A stretch of DNA of 64,000 nucleotides from the NCBI GenBank assembly GCA_938085045.1, contig CALKGI010000035.1:1-64000 (forward strand), in the 5' to 3' direction. The position numbers and the translations under genes were made by a program. How positions within the stretch are numbered: position 1 is the stretch's first letter; each line of letters opens with the position of its first letter. Shown here in pieces: positions 16,753 to 26,500 of this stretch. The notes beneath the pieces are model-generated. The model did not search any database. It had not been told where the DNA came from and saw only the letters and a program-made list of their open reading frames with translations. This DNA comes from an uncultured Alteromonadaceae bacterium. Its GTDB lineage: Bacteria; Pseudomonadota; Gammaproteobacteria; Enterobacterales; Alteromonadaceae.

Positions 16753-18975
16753 TTACTTCAAATTGCGTTCAAAAAATTGAGTAATGGTATTGTACAAATG
16801 CACTCTGACCTTTTTACCGCGCATGCTGTGCTTTGACCCCGGGTAGGTCATCATTTCGAACGGCAAACCTTGGTCTTGCAATTGTTTAAACAATTTAGTC
16901 GAATTGGTAAACAACACGTTATCGTCGGCCATGCCATGATAAATCAACATCGGACCCTTGAGGTCTTTGCTGTATGGGAAGACGCTGCTGGCCTCATAAC
17001 CTTCTGCATTGCTCTTAGGGTTACCAAGGTAACGTTCGGTATAATGCGTGTCATACAACGCCCAATCGGTCACAGGTGCGCCAACAACACCTGCCTGAAA
17101 GTAATCGCCCGCTTTGAACATGGCCATCAACACCATGTAACCACCATAACTGTGGCCATAAATACCAATTTTTTGAGGGTCGACAAAATCTAGCGTCCGT
17201 AAAAATTTAACGCCACTTATCTGATCCATCACCTCGGTTTCACCCATAACCTTGTAAATTGGATCTTCAAAACGCTTACCACGGTTAGTTGAACCGCGAT
17301 TATCCAATTGAAACACCACAAAACCCTGTTGCAGCAAATACTGAACATAATACGGATTGTTCCAGTTATTTCTCACCGTTTGTGCACCCGGTCCGCCATA
17401 CACCTTAACAATCACCGGATAACGCTTGCTGGCTTCCATATTCCTAGGTTTATGTAACTTGTAGTACAAGTCTTGACCATCTTCGGCCTTAATGGTGCCA
17501 AACTCAGGCGCAACAAATTCATCAATATAAGCGTGTAATGGATGACTAGCGTTGACTTCGTTACGTTCTAACCAAGTAATGAATTTACCGTTGATATCTC
17601 TAAGAGCCACAGAGCTCGGTTGAGTCGACGATGATTGGTAATCAATAAAAGTGCGGTTATCGTCGGCCAACACTGGATAATGATAACTACCCGCATCAGT
17701 CAAACGCTTAATCTTAGCCGATTTGAAAAGCGCAATAGAATACAAATGGCTTTCAAGTGGGGTGTCTGCGCGACCAGTAAAATAGGCCAAACCTTTTTTC
17801 TCATCAACGCCCTGCAGGCCATCAACAATCCAATCACCTTTGGTCAGTTGACGTACCAGCTCACCGTTATTTTTGTATAAATAAAGATGCATAAAACCGT
17901 CTCTTTCAGACGCCCACACAAAGTGCAAACTATCTTCTAAGAAGTACAACGATTTATGCAAATTTAGCCATGTTTTGTTGGTTTCGGTCAGTGCAACCTT
18001 AGTGGTTTTACGTTTGCTGTCATAAAACCGCAACTCTAGCTTTTGCTGAGAGCGGTTTTGCCACTGATAAGACAAGGTTTTGTTGTCTGGTAACCACTTG
18101 GCGCGAGCCAAATAGAAATCCGTTTCTTTGCCCAAATCAAGCCAATCGACCTTTTTGTTGTTTAAATGCACCACAGCCAACTCGATTTTGGCGTTATTGG
18201 TGCCAGCATAAGGATAACGTTGTTCAAACAACTTCACCTCATCGGCATAAATTTCGTTGCGAATGATCTCTTGCACCGGGCTTTCGTCGGTGCGGGTAAA
18301 AGCGATTTTTGACTCATCGTCGGCCCACCAGTAACCAGTCATGCGATCAATTTCTTCTTGCGCTACAAACTCAGCCATGCCGTTTTTAATCAAACCACCG
18401 CCATCAGTGGTGAGCTGGGTTTCTTTGCCACTACTAACATTCAATACAAACAGGTTTTGCTCGCGAATAAACGACACAAAGTTACCTTTTGGCGAAAAGC
18501 GCACATCGGTTTCAAACTCTGGAGTATTGGTCAGCTTACGGCTTTTTTGGCTTTTCAGCTCGTAATAATACAAGTCACCATTGATTGGAAATAACAACGC
18601 TTTGCCGTCGTCTGACCATTTGTAGCTGATAATGCCCGACCCACTGACGCGCATTCTTTCACGGCGGGCTTTCTCTTCATCTGACAACACCTCTTTACCC
18701 GCAAATAAACGAGCTGAATCGACCAACATTCGGTTGGTTTTATCTTTGATGTTGTATTCCCACAAATCATAGCGGCGATGATCCTCCTGTTTACCCTGTA
18801 GGTAAGTCACTCGGGTGCCATCGGGTGAAAAACTCACTATCTTAGGGCTTTTTCCCGACAAACTAGGGCTGGAATATAGCCTGTCTATCGACAAAGATTC
18901 TGCTGCTAGCGTGCTGCTGAACAAGGTCAGCTGTATGACTAACAGCACTGTCCAAACACTGAGTATTTTGCTCAT
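16753..18975 (-). CDS. Dipeptidyl peptidase IV-like serine peptidase (S9B)
   Basis: 740 residues with a signal peptide (LSVWTVLLVIQLTLFSSTLAAES), so periplasmic or secreted. The N-terminal part is a beta-propeller (DPPIV_N) containing the substrate N-terminus-binding double-Glu motif (FVAQEEIDRM). The C-terminal alpha/beta-hydrolase has the full triad: S609 in GHSYGGYM, D684 in HGMADDNV and H716 in PGSKHSM. It would release X-Pro/X-Ala dipeptides from peptides, probably for nutrition. Length fits bacterial DPP IV. It is monocistronic. Confidence 0.93.
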   Translation of the reverse strand: MSKILSVWTVLLVIQLTLFSSTLAAESLSIDRLYSSPSLSGKSPKIVSFSPDGTRVTYLQGKQEDHRRYDLWEYNIKDKTNRMLVDSARLFAGKEVLSDEEKARRERMRVSGSGIISYKWSDDGKALLFPINGDLYYYELKSQKSRKLTNTPEFETDVRFSPKGNFVSFIREQNLFVLNVSSGKETQLTTDGGGLIKNGMAEFVAQEEIDRMTGYWWADDESKIAFTRTDESPVQEIIRNEIYADEVKLFEQRYPYAGTNNAKIELAVVHLNNKKVDWLDLGKETDFYLARAKWLPDNKTLSYQWQNRSQQKLELRFYDSKRKTTKVALTETNKTWLNLHKSLYFLEDSLHFVWASERDGFMHLYLYKNNGELVRQLTKGDWIVDGLQGVDEKKGLAYFTGRADTPLESHLYSIALFKSAKIKRLTDAGSYHYPVLADDNRTFIDYQSSSTQPSSVALRDINGKFITWLERNEVNASHPLHAYIDEFVAPEFGTIKAEDGQDLYYKLHKPRNMEASKRYPVIVKVYGGPGAQTVRNNWNNPYYVQYLLQQGFVVFQLDNRGSTNRGKRFEDPIYKVMGETEVMDQISGVKFLRTLDFVDPQKIGIYGHSYGGYMVLMAMFKAGDYFQAGVVGAPVTDWALYDTHYTERYLGNPKSNAEGYEASSVFPYSKDLKGPMLIYHGMADDNVLFTNSTKLFKQLQDQGLPFEMMTYPGSKHSMRGKKVRVHLYNTITQFFERNLK

Positions 18976-19204
18976 AATTATTTTATTCTTGTATTTTACG
19001 GGGCCCCAATCCTATAGGTTGCGTACAACCGTGGCAACAACAAACTCCCGGCTTTTAAGAGGTTGTAGCAAAAACACATTGGTGTAACAAAGCCTATTTT
19101 GCGACGAGCGGCATTTAGCGCATTTGGCTTGTTCACGCAAAAACATTACTTTATGGTGAAAAACGTGACAATAAGTCATCAGTTTTATGCCTTACGGAGT
19201 GACT

Positions 19205-20269
19205 ATGTACAAATTATTATTGCTGGGCATTTTTGCCCTTATGCTGAGCTTACCAACAGCGGCTTCAGACAAAAATCACAAAAATTATTTCTGCGAAACG
19301 GATTGCACCATGGAGTTCAACTTTTTCCGCCGCTACGCCGACAATGGCTCGTCGATGGCCCATCTAATGCTCGCCATCATGTATTACAAAGGCAAGGGAA
19401 CCGACATTAATATTGAAGCGGGTTCACGCCATTTATACCGAGCAGCCGAGAAAAAAGAGCCCGCTGCGATGTTTCAACTTGGTTACCTTTTGATGCATGG
19501 TATATTTATGGAAAAAGACCTCGAGCGGGCCGAACACTGGCTCAAAAAGGCCGAGAAGTTCAATCAAGTTGGGGCTAAAGCACAACTGGCTATACTTGAG
19601 CGCAAGCAAGGTAAGCGCAGCAAACAAATTCAAATTGGCAAAGAAGCCAAATCATTTTATACCGACTATAGCGACCAACAAGTCAACGATGCCCTAAACA
19701 CCGCCGATACCGAACTGTGTGAAGCCGTCAGCCAACGTAAAGTTTTTGAGATCATCGCCCTGTTTGATGAAAAAGAAGTTGAAAGTACCGCAGAAATGGC
19801 AGAAAAAGCGCTCAGCTGGAACATGGCCAACTGGAAACACAAAGACGATTTGGCCTATTTAGACACCTTTGGCATTGATTTCAACTGGGATTGCGTCAGG
19901 CAACAGTTTGTTGCGCAATTCAATAGCCAGTTAGACAGCTACAGTAAAATCGACGATATTGAACAATATCGTGCGCAGCACACTAACTACAACCTACTGA
20001 ACGAGCACATCAACCGCTTAGTGAATGTTAAGGTTGAAACTGAGCGCCGTGAAACCCAGCGCATTGAAGCCATGGACGAAACACAAAAAAAAGCCTTCTT
20101 CCAAAACACAAAAGACATTGAGGTTATCACCATTTCGGCCGGTTACAGTTACGAACAACTGCTGTATGTCGCCCGAAATCAAACCTGCAACCAAAATTGC
20201 GATCCACCGTGGTATTACGTGGTCGCCCCTTTGATTGTACTGCCAGGATTCTCTGCGAAGGTTCAATAG
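19205..20269 (+). CDS. Secreted Sel1-repeat protein
   Basis: 354 residues. The signal peptide (MYKLLLLGIFALMLSLPTAAS) and the GGAGTGACT ribosome binding site fix the start at 19205 instead of 19187. Sel1-like helical repeats occur around residues 40-120 (MAHLMLAIMYYKGKGTDI, AAMFQLGYLLMHGIFMEKDLERAEHWLKKA). The rest is helical and charged, with four Cys near the end (NQTCNQNCDPPWYYVV). Sel1 repeats usually mediate protein-protein contacts. It lies 105 bp upstream of the aminotransferase on the same strand; a functional link is not shown. Confidence 0.8.
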   Translation: MYKLLLLGIFALMLSLPTAASDKNHKNYFCETDCTMEFNFFRRYADNGSSMAHLMLAIMYYKGKGTDINIEAGSRHLYRAAEKKEPAAMFQLGYLLMHGIFMEKDLERAEHWLKKAEKFNQVGAKAQLAILERKQGKRSKQIQIGKEAKSFYTDYSDQQVNDALNTADTELCEAVSQRKVFEIIALFDEKEVESTAEMAEKALSWNMANWKHKDDLAYLDTFGIDFNWDCVRQQFVAQFNSQLDSYSKIDDIEQYRAQHTNYNLLNEHINRLVNVKVETERRETQRIEAMDETQKKAFFQNTKDIEVITISAGYSYEQLLYVARNQTCNQNCDPPWYYVVAPLIVLPGFSAKVQ

Positions 20270-20374
20270 CACTCGGGTTATAGAAATAAGAGATATCTCA
20301 CGCACAAGCTATCTTGCAATATATCGTAATGTCGGTAATCTTCACAGTTATCGACACTTAACAACATACAAACC

Positions 20375-21556
20375 ATGAACCCAAACGATATTAAGCGAAT
20401 ACGCGAACACACGCCCGGCTCTGTCGGGGTTATTCACTTCAATAATGCCGGTGCTGCCTTGCAACCCGCACCTGTTTTTCAGGCGGTGACCGACCACCTC
20501 AATCTCGAATACCAAATTGGCGGTTATGAAGCGGCAGCCAAAGCACTGCCCAAAACCGAAGCTTTTTATCAAAGCTTTGCCACCTTACTTAACTGTCAGC
20601 CTAACGAAATAGCCTATATCGAAAACGCCACCCGAGCTTGGGACATGCTGTTTTATTCAATTCCATTTAAAAAAGGCGACCGTATTCTCACTGCCCGTTC
20701 AGAATATATCAGCAACTATCTAGCCTACCTGCAAGTCGCCCAGCGTCACGGGGTGATAGTAGAGGCTGTGCCTGATGATGAATCGGGTCAACTCGATTTG
20801 GCCGCGCTCGATGCAATGATTGATGAAAACGTAAAACTCATTGCAATCACCCACATTCCCACCCATGGCGGTTTGGTTAACCCTGCTATTGGTGTTGGTA
20901 AAATCGCTCGTAAACACAATGTTTTATACCTGCTCGACGCTTGCCAGTCGGTTGGTCAAATACCGTTAGATGTGCAAGAAATTGGCTGCGATATGCTCAC
21001 CGGCACAGGCCGGAAATTTTTGCGCGGCCCCAGAGGCACCGGATTTTTATACGTGCGCCACGCATTAATCGAAAGCCTTGAACCGCCTTTTATTGACCTA
21101 CACGCCGCCGACTGGGTCGACCAAAACACCTACAAAATAAGACCCGACGCCCGCCGCTTTGAAAACTGGGAAAGCCATATCGCAGGCCGCGTAGGATTGG
21201 CAGCCGCAGTAGATTACGCCTTAGATATTGGACTAGAAAATATCAAGCAACGGGTTTACACATTAGCGCAAATATTCAGAACCAAACTGGCTGACATTCC
21301 GGGGGTTGAGATTCGAGATAGAGGAACCGAACAATGCGGTATTGTCACCTTCACCAAAGCTGGTGAAACCGGTTTGCAGATATCAAAACGACTGCGCGAA
21401 AAACACATCAACACCTCAGTTGCGGTGGTAGAACATGCTCGCATAGATATGACGACCCGAGGACTAAAAGACATGGTGAGAGCGTCGGTACATTATTACA
21501 ATACCGAAGTCGAAATCGAACGATTTTGTGAGGTATTAGCTGAAGGTTGTCAGTAA
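20375..21556 (+). CDS. Class V aminotransferase (cysteine desulfurase/epimerase-like)
   Basis: 393 residues, fold-type I PLP enzyme. Visible features: N-terminal HFNNAGAALQP, the PLP-ring aspartate in LLDACQSVGQIPLD (D188), and the Schiff-base lysine K214 in GTGRKFLRGPRGTGF. This subgroup is often labelled isopenicillin-N-epimerase-like; its reaction cannot be fixed by eye. There is no obvious catalytic-loop Cys of true desulfurases. The small GG-leader peptide gene follows 140 bp downstream behind its own promoter, which raises the possibility of a peptide-tailoring role, but the family is widespread and the link is speculative. Confidence 0.88.
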   Translation: MNPNDIKRIREHTPGSVGVIHFNNAGAALQPAPVFQAVTDHLNLEYQIGGYEAAAKALPKTEAFYQSFATLLNCQPNEIAYIENATRAWDMLFYSIPFKKGDRILTARSEYISNYLAYLQVAQRHGVIVEAVPDDESGQLDLAALDAMIDENVKLIAITHIPTHGGLVNPAIGVGKIARKHNVLYLLDACQSVGQIPLDVQEIGCDMLTGTGRKFLRGPRGTGFLYVRHALIESLEPPFIDLHAADWVDQNTYKIRPDARRFENWESHIAGRVGLAAAVDYALDIGLENIKQRVYTLAQIFRTKLADIPGVEIRDRGTEQCGIVTFTKAGETGLQISKRLREKHINTSVAVVEHARIDMTTRGLKDMVRASVHYYNTEVEIERFCEVLAEGCQ

Positions 21557-21617
21557 AACGGAGGGGGTTATTAACGAATAATTAACAAACTTTTTTTGCT
21601 CTTTTTTAAATCAATTG

Positions 21618-21645
21618 TTGCTTTTTTGTTAAATACCCGTATACT
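21618..21645 (+). promoter_or_regulatory. Promoter of the GG-leader peptide
   Basis: TTGCTT (21618-21623) and TATACT (21640-21645) are separated by 16 bp, 51 bp before the peptide ATG. This indicates that the small gene is transcribed independently of the aminotransferase. Confidence 0.6.
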
Positions 21646-21696
21646 CGCCTCTCAAATTTAACACACTTTGTCGCTCACGAATTTAAGGAAAAAAGT

Positions 21697-21873
21697 ATGA
21701 ACTTTAAGAAATTAAAATTAAAGAAAACCCGCATCATGGCTTTGTCTAACGATATCGAAGCATTGCCACTAGAAGCGACCACTCAAGTGGTAGGCGGTAT
21801 TATGACAACGAAGTGTCAAACCGAAGAGCAAGTTGGAACCGATCCAGAAGTGACCATGCAAGATTGCTCATAA
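21697..21873 (+). CDS. Double-glycine-leader small peptide, candidate RiPP/bacteriocin-like precursor
   Basis: 58 residues, with AAGGA 8 bp before the ATG. The N-terminal half is a typical GG-type leader: basic start (MNFKKLKLKKTRIMALS), acidic-hydrophobic middle (NDIEALPLEATTQ), then VVGG at residues 31-34. The remaining 24 residues form an acidic, Thr-rich core with two Cys (TTKCQTEEQ and MQDCS). Such leaders are usually cut after GG by a C39 peptidase-containing ABC exporter. No exporter or modifying enzyme is adjacent apart from the class V aminotransferase, so the export system would be encoded elsewhere. It has its own promoter and terminator, so it is very likely expressed. Confidence 0.75.
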   Translation: MNFKKLKLKKTRIMALSNDIEALPLEATTQVVGGIMTTKCQTEEQVGTDPEVTMQDCS

Positions 21874-21893
21874 TCACTTCTTTGTAAAACTGG

Positions 21894-21927
21894 GCTATCG
21901 ACGATGCTTTTATCGATAGCACTTTTG
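21894..21927 (+). terminator. Terminator of the GG-leader peptide gene
   Basis: GCTATCGA (21894-21901) pairs with TCGATAGC (21913-21920), followed by ACTTTTGT. It is placed 20 bp after the peptide stop. Confidence 0.65.
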
Positions 21928-21939
21928 TAATGGTGCACC

Positions 21940-22335
21940 TTACCTATTCTTTTTTCTAACCTTCTGTTGAATCGCATGATCAAGCTCATCTGGGCTGACC
22001 ACTAATCCATCTTCTTTGTCGTTTGGAAAAACCACAATCGCCAAATCATCTTCTTCCAAACCCGGTGTCCATTTACGGTGCCATTTGCTTAAGCTAATGT
22101 GTTTTGGTTTGCACTCGGCCCACTCACCTGTTGCCCACGCCTCGGCGAATTCTTTGTGTGGCCATACTGGCACACAATCTTCATCTTCAGTGTTTAACAT
22201 CACACAACCATCGTCGTCGGTGAGGATCCAAATCTCTTCTTGGGCCACCACTTCCGTCAAAAGGTATTGAAAACGTTTTTCAGCATCGTACTGATTAATC
22301 ATGGCGATTTTCGCCGCATCTAATGGGGTCGACAT
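21940..22335 (-). CDS. DUF2750-like protein
   Basis: 131 residues, soluble. The pattern WILTDDDGCVMLNTEDEDCVPVWPHKEFAEAWATGEW with a C-terminal FPNDKEDGLVVSPDELD matches the small DUF2750 family of gammaproteobacteria, which has no known function. It is convergent with the peptide gene and shares the terminator region. The ATG at 22335 is preceded by AGGAATTTATCC, a fair binding site. Confidence 0.75.
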   Translation of the reverse strand: MSTPLDAAKIAMINQYDAEKRFQYLLTEVVAQEEIWILTDDDGCVMLNTEDEDCVPVWPHKEFAEAWATGEWAECKPKHISLSKWHRKWTPGLEEDDLAIVVFPNDKEDGLVVSPDELDHAIQQKVRKKNR

Positions 22336-22434
22336 GGATAAATTCCTGTATTAAGTGGGCTTATCATTTGCCCGGCATTATAGCTGACCTTCGACTAAAT
22401 ACCATAATAAACACCCTGTGTACAAACGAACTCA

Positions 22435-24429
22435 TTAACACGAAAAGCGGCTAGCCAGCTCAGCCAGCTTGCCTGCCAACTGGGTTTGCTCGGTGCCGGC
22501 AGCGGCTATTTGGCTACCACAAGCGGCGTTTTGCTCAGACAAATCATTGATTGCCGTAATATTGCGCGCCATTTCACTCGACACCGCCACCTGCTCTTCG
22601 GTTGCACTGGCAATTTGGGTGCTCATATCGGTGATTGCTGTGGCATCATCTCCAATATTATTGAGTTTGCTTTCAAGTTTAATGGTTTGCTCAACAGCAA
22701 TATCAACTTCGTCAGAACAGCGACCAATAGAGGCCGAAACGCTCGATGCGTCTTGCTGAAATTTGCCCACCATAGATTCAATTTCGGTGGTCGATTCTTG
22801 CGTTCGCTGTGCCAAAGTTCTGACTTCATCGGCTACCACGGCAAAACCCCTGCCCTGCTCGCCTGCACGGGCCGCTTCAATGGCTGCATTTAATGCCAAC
22901 AAATTGGTTTGGTCGGCAACACTTTTAATCACCTCTACCACCGAATTGATATTGGCACTGGAGCTTTGCAGCTGTGCAATTAACGCATTAGCTTTGCCCA
23001 TCTCTTGTGACAGTTTTTCCATTTCGTTGCGCGAATGATTGATGTCTTTAATGCTTTGGTCGACCGATTGATCAACATTGCCCACCAATTCAGCGGTTTG
23101 CGAGGTATTGTTAGCCACTTCATGCACCGAGGCGGCCATTTCTTCAACCGCGGTTGCCACCAATTGAGTTTCGCTTTGCTGCTTATGCAGGTTTTCCATG
23201 TTGTTTTGTGTGGTAAGAGATGTTTGCTCTGAACTTGCCGCCAGCAAAGTACTACTTTGCTCGATGTCTTTAACTGCATTTTGAAATGCCAACAGCATAT
23301 TATTGATGGCCTGTGCCGCTCGGCCTAATTCGTCGCCACTGGTCACATCAATACGCACAGTCAAATCATTGTTTTGTTCCACAGTAGTGATGGTTCTAGA
23401 AATCGCCATCACCTGAACATCAATAATCCTTCCGATGGAACTGGCAATTAGAATGATCATCACCAACAAAGTAGAGCCAGCAATCACAGTCATCAATAAG
23501 GCCGACCATGCACTGTCAGCCAAATTTTCAGTCAGTTGACTCAAGTGCTCAGCAGTACTGTCTTCCACTTTTTTTAACTGATCGATTCGCCCTGTTGCCT
23601 GTTCAAACCATTTCGCGGCATCAACACCAAAAGCGCCCGATTCTGACTTTTCAATAGCCAACGCTCGCATCTCATTAACATAATTAACCGAAGCATCGTT
23701 CATTGCCGAACGGTAAACGCCTTGCAACGTATCGTCAGCTTCGCGTTCAAACACCCCCAAAAAAGTCTCTTGCACGGCCTTAAGCGTTAAAAACTGGGTA
23801 AAACTTTGATTGTCAAAAGCATCAACCGCAAATACATTACTCAACACCGCCCGCTCTATGCCGGCTCGTTCTTTACCTTCAAGTAAATTGTAATAGGCCA
23901 ACAATTGATTGGCCACATGACCATTGTCGGCAAGCTTGGCGATAGATTCGGTGATGCGAATGATAACTTCATGGGTGTCGGTGTAATATTTAAGCGCATC
24001 GGCTACAGGTATTGATAAACTATCAACGCTTGCGCGAGTCCCTTTCAAATTACTTAAGCGACTGGCCATAGAACTCAAACCTGACTTAATTCTGTCTTGT
24101 TCAAATTCGCCTTCATGTTCTTGTAAAAATCGATTGCGCTTTTGTAATACTTCATCTGTTTTGCGTCGTTGAGCGCTTAGCGTATCCCCAAATCTCTGCC
24201 CTTTAGTGCCAACAAAAACCGCTGTTGCGCCGCGCTCTTTTTGCATTTCGTGAAGCAATAAATTGTTATAAGTACTTAAAACCGTCAAACGGTTAATCAA
24301 ACTGGCACTTTGGCTGATTTGTAAATTATTTGATATACGTAAAAAACCCAACACAAACAAACCAATAATGGCAGGAACAATCAAGAACAGTACCTTAGTT
24401 CTAAAGTCGAGCTGTTGTAGATAGTGCAT
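22435..24429 (-). CDS. Methyl-accepting chemotaxis protein with NIT sensor domain
   Basis: 664 residues. An N-terminal membrane helix ([20 protein letters not shown]) is followed by a roughly 250-residue periplasmic helical domain with the NIT pattern ([35 protein letters not shown]). This domain type senses nitrate/nitrite in known members. A second helix ([18 protein letters not shown]) and a HAMP segment follow. The cytoplasmic coiled coil contains the conserved tip ([26 protein letters not shown]). No C-terminal CheR-tethering pentapeptide is seen. Ligand is inferred from the family only. Confidence 0.92.
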   Translation of the reverse strand: MHYLQQLDFRTKVLFLIVPAIIGLFVLGFLRISNNLQISQSASLINRLTVLSTYNNLLLHEMQKERGATAVFVGTKGQRFGDTLSAQRRKTDEVLQKRNRFLQEHEGEFEQDRIKSGLSSMASRLSNLKGTRASVDSLSIPVADALKYYTDTHEVIIRITESIAKLADNGHVANQLLAYYNLLEGKERAGIERAVLSNVFAVDAFDNQSFTQFLTLKAVQETFLGVFEREADDTLQGVYRSAMNDASVNYVNEMRALAIEKSESGAFGVDAAKWFEQATGRIDQLKKVEDSTAEHLSQLTENLADSAWSALLMTVIAGSTLLVMIILIASSIGRIIDVQVMAISRTITTVEQNNDLTVRIDVTSGDELGRAAQAINNMLLAFQNAVKDIEQSSTLLAASSEQTSLTTQNNMENLHKQQSETQLVATAVEEMAASVHEVANNTSQTAELVGNVDQSVDQSIKDINHSRNEMEKLSQEMGKANALIAQLQSSSANINSVVEVIKSVADQTNLLALNAAIEAARAGEQGRGFAVVADEVRTLAQRTQESTTEIESMVGKFQQDASSVSASIGRCSDEVDIAVEQTIKLESKLNNIGDDATAITDMSTQIASATEEQVAVSSEMARNITAINDLSEQNAACGSQIAAAGTEQTQLAGKLAELASRFSC

Positions 24430-24679
24430 TCGTACTCCTTAAAGACTGATGAGCAATATTAAAAACGATTCTAGTACAGTGATCTAAACCCTAATTTGAT
24501 TTAAATCAAATTCTAGAGTTATCTCGTACATCCCGATACAACCAGTAAACTTGCGTTGCTAGATTTTGATAGCAAAATCGTTTATTCTAGGCGCAATTAA
24601 CACTTTATAATCCTAATTGTTACCAACGGATGTTGTTTAATGGATTTTGTATAAGACTCATTTGAGTATAGGAATCACT

Positions 24680-26134
24680 ATGTCGGCCAAGCCCACATTC
24701 AAAATTGTCTGGTTATGCTTAGTTGCACTGGTGCTCAGCGCCTGTGGCGGCAAAAGCAATGGCAATGTGTCGGCTGCAAATCAAGCGCCACCTCCCGCGC
24801 CACAAATAACCAATAATTCCCCAACAACCGAGGCAGTAGCGGCCAAAAACGCGCCCATCTCTACTAGTACAACCTTAAATATCGACCAAATTACTTTTAC
24901 TGATGCCAAACTGGCCAATTGCGTAGAAGCGACTGCAAAAGCCAATAAATGGACCACCGCTGCACAATTAAATACGCTCAACTGCGCCAACAAAGGCATC
25001 AACAGCATTGGTGGCATTCAAAACTTGACCTCCCTTAAACATTTAGACTTGAGTCTGAACAACATCACCACTTTAACGCCACTGGCCAACCTCAACAGCT
25101 TAAGCCAATTAGATTTGGCTGGTAATGGATTAGTTAACATTGAACCTTTGGCCAATTTGGCAAAATTAACCCATCTTGACCTAGGCCCAGCGCAGCAGCT
25201 GAACAGTGCCACCAACAGCATTCGAAATATCTCTGCTTTGGGTGGATTAGATGCACTGGTTGAACTTGATTTAAGTCATAATCAAATCAGCGACATTTTA
25301 CCCTTGCAAGATTTAACCGCATTAACAACGCTAAAACTGAACGACAATCAAATTCGCGACATTCAAGTATTATTGGGCAACTTCAACAGCGAACACATCA
25401 ACCTCAAAAATAACAACAACATCACCTGCGCTAGCTTAAACGAACTCGAAGCATCGATATTCGGTGGACGCATCAACAGGCCGTCTGATTGTATTTTCAC
25501 TTTAGATATTCTGATCAGCGACATTTACTTTGCTGACCAAAACCTCAAAAGCTGCGTGCTCGATACTGCCAGCTCAGAAGGCTGGATCACCATCAACGAA
25601 ATGACCTCACTGGCATGTGACGAACAATACTTAACAGACTTAACAGGTCTTCAAAGCTTAAAGGCCTTGAACTACCTAGACTTGCGAACCAACCAAATCA
25701 TTGATATCGCCCCACTGTTTGAATTAACCGCCACCGCCAATATTGACCTATCAAACAACGAACAAATCGCCTGCGTGCGACTAGACGCTCTACAAGCAGT
25801 ACTCGGCACAGGCGTTATTGACCGCCCAGCCAACTGTGGTCAAGTCACTTTGATTGGTGATTTAGATTTTGTCGACCCAGCGCTCGAATCTTGCGTACGC
25901 TTTTCAGCGCAGCGATATCGCTGGACCACGATAGACGAAATGACCACCTTGCAGTGTGGTAACAAAGCCAACACAAAAATTCAGGACTTACGCGGTCTTG
26001 ACCAACTCACCTCGCTCGAGAACATCCAGTTTGGCCGTTATTTAGACCATACCGTGATTAACTGCCAAGACTTGGATACAGTTCAAAACACTTTGAATGC
26101 ACAGGTTACAGATATTTCGGTGTGTCGACCGTAA
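24680..26134 (+). CDS. Leucine-rich-repeat lipoprotein
   Basis: 484 residues. The lipoprotein signal (VWLCLVALVLSACGG) has lipobox LSAC; AGGAATCACT upstream supports the start at 24680 over 24647. SDS22/internalin-like 22-residue LRRs run from about residue 110 (LTSLKHLDLSLNNITTLTPLANL and similar). The unit with motif (I/L)xFxDxxLxxCVxxxAxxxxWxTxxEMTxLxC occurs three times and marks three LRR blocks. Probably outer-membrane anchored and a protein-binding scaffold; substrate unknown. Monocistronic. Confidence 0.85.
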   Translation: MSAKPTFKIVWLCLVALVLSACGGKSNGNVSAANQAPPPAPQITNNSPTTEAVAAKNAPISTSTTLNIDQITFTDAKLANCVEATAKANKWTTAAQLNTLNCANKGINSIGGIQNLTSLKHLDLSLNNITTLTPLANLNSLSQLDLAGNGLVNIEPLANLAKLTHLDLGPAQQLNSATNSIRNISALGGLDALVELDLSHNQISDILPLQDLTALTTLKLNDNQIRDIQVLLGNFNSEHINLKNNNNITCASLNELEASIFGGRINRPSDCIFTLDILISDIYFADQNLKSCVLDTASSEGWITINEMTSLACDEQYLTDLTGLQSLKALNYLDLRTNQIIDIAPLFELTATANIDLSNNEQIACVRLDALQAVLGTGVIDRPANCGQVTLIGDLDFVDPALESCVRFSAQRYRWTTIDEMTTLQCGNKANTKIQDLRGLDQLTSLENIQFGRYLDHTVINCQDLDTVQNTLNAQVTDISVCRP

Positions 26135-26500
26135 GTCTTGTTGATCCTTTTTAAGTTATTTCGCCAATAACGCCATAACAATCTCTCTAGCCAGCTTAGG
26201 GCTGAATCCTTAAAATAAAACTACCGCGTATGTCGCCAATAATAACCGCTTAAAGCAATAACTCGTGTTTGCCCCTGTAGATGACTATATTGGTATAATA
26301 CCAAATCCATTAATTAACTGGTCATTTTGCTGGCTAAAATAAGCATTAGCTTCGTTATTAATCTTGCCATTAGAGTGACTAGTGGCGGCGGTTAATGCCT
26401 TGCTACTGCTTATTTTCCCAATTGGTCCGACACATCGGCAAAATCAGACCAGTGAATTAATGTCATTGGTATAACTCCCTGTATATTAAAGGCACAGACG
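26135..26500. other. Intergenic region mostly occupied by a MITE
   Basis: No gene. The left part (26135-26293) shows nothing recognisable; the right part is the palindromic element described separately. The start of the methyltransferase-like gene lies only 30 bp beyond the element, so its promoter may be within or displaced by the insertion. Confidence 0.5.
26301..26469. mobile_element. Palindromic MITE with TA/TATAA target duplication
   Basis: The ends are imperfect inverted repeats: CCAAATCCATTAATTAAC at the left versus GTGAATTAATGTCATTGG at the right. Internal AAAATAAGCA and TGCTTATTTT also pair, so the whole 169-bp element can fold back on itself. TATAA flanks it on both sides (26294-26298 and 26470-26474), consistent with a TA-type target duplication as in IS630/mariner elements. 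It has no coding capacity. A deleted relative lies at 13879-13943. Confidence 0.8.
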
